Shown: positions 59,443 to 64,000 of the stretch, one piece after another
How positions within the stretch are numbered: the first letter of the stretch is position 1
How the letters are laid out: every line of letters begins with the position of its first letter
Assembly (NCBI GenBank): GCA_017979445.1
Contig: CM030710.1
Span: 12,634,248-12,698,247 of the forward strand
Source: Akebia trifoliata
Taxonomy: Eukaryota > Streptophyta > Magnoliopsida > Ranunculales > Lardizabalaceae
Reading direction: 5' to 3'
DNA length: 64,000 nucleotides
Translations under genes and position numbers: made by a program
Notes under the pieces: generated by a model
Seen by the model: only the letters and a program-made list of their open reading frames with translations
What the model was told of the DNA's origin: nothing
Databases searched by the model: none

Positions 59443-60032
59443 TTGATGATATCTTCTAGGAATCTTTTAATTCGAAGGAAACATAAGTTGTGTAGAAACA
59501 AAAGATGATGTTGATCGAATTAGAACCTTAAGGAAGCTATGTCCTTAAAACCCCAACCTTGAGACGCCACAAAGGATGATCACTTCTTTGATAAGTTGAA
59601 GATTCATGTCCTCTTTTAAGAACTTGAACAAGAACTCATAAAGAACTCATAAAGATCTCATAGAGAATTCAAACTAGAACACATGAAACAAAACAAAGTT
59701 CTTGAAGAAACTTCAATTATCATAAAAATGTAAATTGTCAATTGTGTCTCAATTACAAGATGATGTGCCCTTTTATAAACAAATTAGATCAAGATTGGTT
59801 CTAATTAGTCCTTGGAAAAATAAAGAAAATCTAATTAGTCTTTAGGAAATAAAGAAATCAAAACTAAGGATAATTAAAACATAAAAATTCCCAATTAACC
59901 CTTACATCTAAATTGATCTTCCAAATTGATCTTTTGCATAAAGAGATAGTTGATTATCCTTGATGAAACTTTAATATCTCCAAAGTTAGCCTTAGAATCT
60001 TCAAGAATGACCTCTTTATATTGTACTTCCAC
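59443..60032 (-). repeat. 3' LTR of the CRM-like element (boundaries approximate)
   Basis: A TATA-like TTTATAAAAGGGC (minus sense, 59767-59779) and leader-like sequence after it lie directly downstream of the pol stop. A plausible end is ATATCATCA at 59443. In CRM elements the end of pol commonly abuts or overlaps the 3' LTR, as here. The first 230 bases downstream of pol recur in plus orientation at 63770-64000. Confidence 0.6.
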
Positions 60033-60034
60033 AA

Positions 60035-60637
60035 TCAAGCCTTGCAATGCCTCTCCATCATTTTTGTCCTTGCCCTAGTCATCGGACTGTCAATTCCTTG
60101 GAATGGTTCTTGAGAAGATTTGGAAACATCAACTTGAGTTATTGGGTCAGCAACTCGATCTCCATTATTCTCCCCCTCTTCGAAAAGATTCGTCCTCGAA
60201 TCACCTACATTAAATAAGGATAAATCAGTAATATTAAAAGTTGCACTAACATTACCATAATCACTTGGCAAATCGAGTTTGTAGGCGTTATCATTGATTC
60301 GTTCCAAGACTTGAAATGGACCATCTCCTCGAGACTGCAATTTTGATTTCCTTTGGGTAGGAAACCACTCCTTACGTAAGTGCACCCATACCCAATCTCC
60401 AGGGTGGAAAATAACTTTCAAACGGCCCTTATTGGCTTGCTTAGTATATTGCTCATTCTTCCTATCAATGTTGGCTCGAACTTTGGCATGTAAATCTTTC
60501 ACAAAATCTACCTTTTTCTTACTATCAAGATTAGCATGTTCATTAGTAGGCAAATGTAAAATATCCACAGGCGTTAAAGGATTAAAATCATAAACAATCT
60601 TAAATGGAGAAAATGAAGTAGTTGAATGAATAGTCAT
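60035..60637 (-). pseudogene. CRM integrase C-terminal domain
   Basis: The 200-codon frame has the GPF-type C-terminal domain of chromovirus integrase, with GDWVWVHLRKEWFPTQRK near residue 78 and GDGPFQVLERINDNAYKL near residue 105. Instead of a classical chromodomain it ends in an acidic and basic tail (FEEGENNGD, then TRARTKMMERHCK), the position of the CR motif of CRM elements thought to direct them to centromeric chromatin. A TGA ends it just before the LTR. Confidence 0.82.
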
Positions 60638-60676
60638 ATTATATGCAAACTCAATATGTGATAAACACTTCTCCCA

Positions 60677-61273
60677 TTATTTTAAATTTTTTTGTATGAT
60701 AGCACGCAACAAAGTAGTGAGTGTCCTATTAACTACTTCAGTTTGGCCATCCGTTTGAGGATGTGCAATAGTAGAAAATAGAAGTTTAGTTCCTAATTTA
60801 CTCCATAAAGTACGCCAAAAATAACTTAGGAACTTAACATCTCTGTCACTATCAATTGACTTAGGTACCTCGTGCAATCGAACGACCTCTTTGAAGAACA
60901 AATCAACAATATGTGTTGCGTCGTTGGTTTTAGTACATGCAATAAAATGGGCCATCTTACTAAACCTATTAACAACAACAAATATACTATCTTTACCATT
61001 TTGAGTCGTTGGCAATCCTAAAACAAAATGCATAGAAATATCAATCCAAGGCTGATTAGATACAGGCAAAGGGGTACAAGCCATGCGGTCGAATTCTAGA
61101 CTTTGCTTGCCTACACATAATACACTTGTCACAAACAGATTATCATGCTTGATATGGGGCCAATAAAAATGCTCACGTAAGATATCTAAAGTTTTTAGGA
61201 CAACAACGTGACCCATTAAACCTCCCCCATGACTTTCCCTTACAAGTAACTCACGAACAAAACAATTAGGCAC
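60677..61273 (-). pseudogene. CRM integrase core with a lost catalytic aspartate
   Basis: The 199-codon frame has a degenerate zinc-binding region (GGGLMGH, then CVGKQ, where C-x2-C is expected). The core motif that should carry the first catalytic aspartate reads [10 protein letters not shown], with histidine in its place (CAT for GAT, about 61034). The second aspartate (SDRDVKF) and the glutamate (DGQTEVVNR) are present. The stop after QKNLK leads to a frame change before the C-terminal domain. The enzyme is inactive. Confidence 0.85.
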
Positions 61274-61392
61274 ACATAATTTATCTTTCTTGAAAAGAAA
61301 TCCTTCATGCCTATAAAAGTCACCAAACGCACACTTAGCACATGCATTCTATACTTGACTGAAATCAAAATCATTGGCATACAAATCTTTAA

Positions 61393-61713
61393 TCAATTCA
61401 AAATCAAGTAGTTTAGTTTGCAATGAAATAAGTAATACATACGTTCTTGCAGTGCATCGGCCACAACATTTTCCTTCCCACTTTTATATTTTATTACATA
61501 AGGAAATGTTTCTATAAACTCCAACCATTTAACATGTCTTTTATTAAGCTTACCTTGGGTCTTCAGGAATTTCAAGCTCTCATGATCAGAATGAATGATA
61601 AATTCCCTCGGTCATAAATAATGTTGCCATGGTCGAAGAGTTCTCACTAATGCATAAAGCTCTTTATCATAAGTAGGATAATTCAATGCTGCCCCACTTA
61701 GCTTTTCATTAAA
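61393..61713 (-). pseudogene. CRM RNase H
   Basis: It follows RT across a TAG at 61714-61716. The frame reads [19 protein letters not shown], carries a TGA where tryptophan is expected (about 61610), then [15 protein letters not shown] and [11 protein letters not shown]. The catalytic Asp and Glu positions can be followed (D of ECDAS just upstream in RT, E of YDKEL, D of SDHES, D of VADAL). It is broken only by single-base stops. Confidence 0.82.
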
Positions 61714-62985
61714 CTAAGCTATTAGTTTAGAATCCTGCATCAAAACAGCTCCTACTCCAATCCCGGATGCATCACACTCTATTTCAAAAGCTTTATCAAA
61801 GTTAGGCCAACACAACAAAGGTGCATTAGTTAACTTATCTTTCAAAGTTTGGAAAGCTTGATCATACACATTAACCCAATTAAAAACAGCATTCTTTTTA
61901 ACAAGTTCATTCAAAGGTGCAGCAATAGAACTAAAATCCTTAACAAACTTTCGATAAAAACTTGCTAAACCATGGAAACTTTTTACCTCGTTCGCATTCT
62001 TAGGTGTAGGCCAATCCTTTATTGCCCTTACCTTTTCCTCATCAACACTAATTTCATACGACCTAACAACAAATCCAAGAAACACAACAGATTCCATACA
62101 AAATGTGCATTTCTTAAGATTAACATATAATTGATGTTCTCTTAACACAATAAACACAGCATGCAAATACTTCACATGGTTATGAACATTTTTGCTATAG
62201 ACTAAAATATCATCAAAGTAAACTACCACAAATTTTCCCATGAAAGTATGCAAGACATGGTTCATTAATCTCATGAATGTACTAGGTGTGTTAGTTAAAC
62301 CGAAGGGCATTACTAACCATTCATACAACCCATATCTAGTTTTAAATGCAGTTTTCCATTCATTTCCCTCTTTCATGCGAATTTGATAATACCCATTCTT
62401 TAAATCAATTTTTAGAAAACAAATCAGAGAGCCATGCAATTCATCAAACATATCATCTAACCTAGGGATATGATGCCTATATTTTACCGTTATCTTATTA
62501 ATAGCTTGACAATCCACACACATGCGCCAGGTTCCATCTTTCTTTGGTACTAAGAGAATAGGAACCGAACATGGACTAAGACTCTCCCTTACAAATCCCT
62601 TCTGCAACAGTTCATCCACTTGCCTCTGTATCTCCTTTGTTTCCTCGGGATTAACTCTATAAGCAGGTCTATTTGATATAGCAGAACCACGTATGAAGTC
62701 TATTTGGTGCTCAATTCCTCTTAAAGGAGGTAAACCATGTGGAATCTCCTCGAAAAAAAGATCCTCAAAATCCTGCAATAAAGACACAACAACACTAGGT
62801 AAAGATGAGTTAAGACTGTCAGTGGAAAAATAAACATCTTTATATATAAGAACTAGAACTTGTGGCCTTGCTATCATTACACTTTTAACATCATGTTTTT
62901 CAGCAAGTATACTTAGTACTTTATTCTTCTCTCCATGTTGTTCACTTTGCTCTCCTTTTTGCTCACACCTTTGTTTCTTTCTCAT
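61714..62985 (-). pseudogene. CRM reverse transcriptase
   Basis: This 423-codon frame covers the link from protease, all of RT and the start of RNase H. Motifs in order: LVPKKDGTWRMCVDCQAIN, FLKIDLKNGYYQIRM with a catalytic aspartate, VMPFGLTNTPSTFM and the box VVYFDDILVYS with both aspartates. The phrase FYRKFVKDFSSIAAPLNELV near residue 345 is characteristic of CRM. The frame is continuous with protease upstream except for a TAG at 63010-63012. Confidence 0.9.
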
Positions 62986-63012
62986 TTTGCACTCACTTGC
63001 TATCCTGACCTA

Positions 63013-63528
63013 ATCCTCATAAGCTTGCAAAAGTTTGAGAGGGGCCAATACAATTTTTTGATTGTTCATTACAAAAGAATAACGGTTTTTATACCCATCA
63101 TGCGACACTATCCTATCAAATTGCCATGGTCGACCGAGCAATATATGACCAGCATGCATAGATACCATATCACAAATAACCTCATCCACATACTTGCCTA
63201 TTGAGAAAGGAACTCAAACTTGCTTGTTTACCTTCACTTCTCCATAATTATTCAGTCATTGTAGTTTATACGATTTAGGATGTTTCTACCATTTCAAATT
63301 CAACTTCTCTACCAACAAGGTACTAGCAACATTGGTACAACTCCCACTATCAATAATCAAGATACACGCTTTATCTTTCACGTGGCATCTTGTGTGAAAA
63401 ATATGCTCACGTTGCTCCTCATCTCCTTCATCCTTAGGTTGTATACTCAAAGCTCTCTTAGTGACAAGTAAATCACCATGTACAAACTCTTCTACTTCAA
63501 CATCAGAACAATCCTCTGATGGAGGCAT
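63013..63528 (-). pseudogene. CRM protease
   Basis: The 80-codon piece 63528-63286 holds the active site D-S-G-S in ILIIDSGSCTNVAS, the arrangement usual in CRM proteases, preceded by an acidic linker and REHIFHTRCHV. After a frame disturbance near 63220-63286, the remainder (HAGHILLGRPWQFDR) continues toward RT. Confidence 0.85.
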
Positions 63529-63539
63529 CTCATTGTCAC

Positions 63540-63750
63540 TTAAACTAGTACTTTAAATGTCTCTGTTTGCCAATACAACCATAACCCTTTTGTTTGGGCA
63601 TTCAGAAGCAATGTATCCGAACCCTTAGCACCTAAAACACTTAATCTGACGTGACTTAATAAGAAGCTTTCTTTCAGGTCTATCTTTAGGAATAGAAATC
63701 GAAGGCAATAATAGAGATCGGGTTTATATTCCCAAGTCTTCTCAAAAATC
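63540..63750 (-). pseudogene. C-terminal end of CRM Gag with a broken zinc knuckle
   Basis: In minus sense the knuckle reads KCFRC, a TAA stop at 63625-63627, then GFGYIASECPNKR. The expected histidine is tyrosine and a stop lies inside the motif, so RNA binding is lost. Gag sequence ends at about 63750, where orientation switches. Confidence 0.8.
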
Positions 63751-64000
63751 ATTGCAAGGAATTGGCTAAGTCAAGGACAAAGAGGTTGGAAGAGGCTTTA
63801 CAAGCATTACAAGGCTTGATTGTGAAATTACAATATAAGGAGGCCGTTCTAGAAGATTCTAAGACTTAAATTTGAGATATCAAAGCTTTCCCAAGGATGG
63901 TCAACTATATTTTTATGCAAGGGATCAATTTGGAAGATCAAGTGAGATGCGAGGGTTAATTGAGAATTTTATATCCTAATTGTCCTTAGTTTTGGTATTT
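63751..64000 (+). repeat. second CRM element, end of pol and start of 3' LTR
   Basis: In plus orientation it matches the reverse complement of 59840-60080: the basic tail of pol (TKRLEEALQALQGL), then ATTACAATATAAGGAGG, GAAGATTCTAAG and GATCAATTTGGAAGATCAA. It runs off the window end. It is joined head to head with the minus-strand CRM Gag at about 63750. Confidence 0.82.

Larger units (their letters stand above)
59443..63750 (-). mobile_element. CRM-like chromovirus, decayed, gag truncated
   Basis: On the minus strand, from right to left: zinc-knuckle end of Gag, protease, RT, RNase H, integrase, C-terminal domain and 3' LTR. RT and the C-terminal tail are of the CRM type, a chromovirus group enriched at plant centromeres. 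The 5' LTR and most of Gag are missing because the sequence switches at about 63750 to an oppositely oriented CRM 3' end. Stops and a lost integrase residue make it inactive. Confidence 0.85.

Overview
The window reads as nuclear, pericentromere-like DNA of a flowering plant, most likely a eudicot. It is AT-rich and I found no host gene, tRNA, rRNA, CRISPR array or bacterial-type operon. Almost everything I can identify is Ty3/gypsy LTR retrotransposon: Tat/Ogre-like, Athila-like and CRM-like chromovirus lineages, plus a degenerate Tekay/Del-like LTR family. I cannot name the species.

Layout. 1-987 is an Athila-family LTR (+) cut by the window edge. 988-2195 is unassigned. 2196-5111 holds two degenerate Tekay-like LTR pieces in opposite orientation. 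5112-5904 is a relic of an Ogre-like 3' untranslated region. 5905-6643, 32469-33635 and 44162-45224 appear to be one Tekay-like LTR split by two later insertions. The first insertion is a complete-ended Ogre-like element (-), 6644-32468, with TTATC target-site duplications, two LTRs of about 3.97 kb, a tRNA-Arg-type primer site, ORF1, gag, protease, G-patch-like segment, RT, a second RNase H and integrase. Inside its 3' UTR sits an internally deleted Athila-like element (+), 10781-17316, with GTCAG duplications. The second insertion is an Athila element (-), 33636-44161, with GATAG duplications and an uninterrupted 1068-residue RT-RNase H-integrase frame.

45225-50104 is an older Ogre-like relic (-). 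At about 50105 it is joined head to head with a 5'-truncated Ogre-like element (+) that runs through its 33-bp minisatellite and 3' LTR to about 56649. An inverted LTR tip (56650-56946) and an Athila RNase H fossil (56947-57380) follow. 57381-59442 is unassigned. 59443-63750 is a decayed CRM-like element (-). At about 63750 it abuts a second CRM 3' end in the opposite orientation.

How the parts work together. Each element is a copy-and-paste unit: the LTR promoter drives a genomic RNA, Gag packages it, a tRNA primes at the PBS, RT and RNase H make cDNA, the polypurine tract primes the second strand, and integrase inserts the product with a 5-bp duplication. Every copy here lacks at least one essential part. 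LTR-to-LTR comparison by eye gives an order of insertion: about 4.5% divergence for the large Ogre-like element (9 differences in its last 200 bp), about 1.9% for the element nested in it, and about 1.1% for the 33.6-44.2 kb Athila. Many stops are TGG or CAG codons changed by C-to-T or G-to-A transitions, as expected of methylated, silenced repeats.
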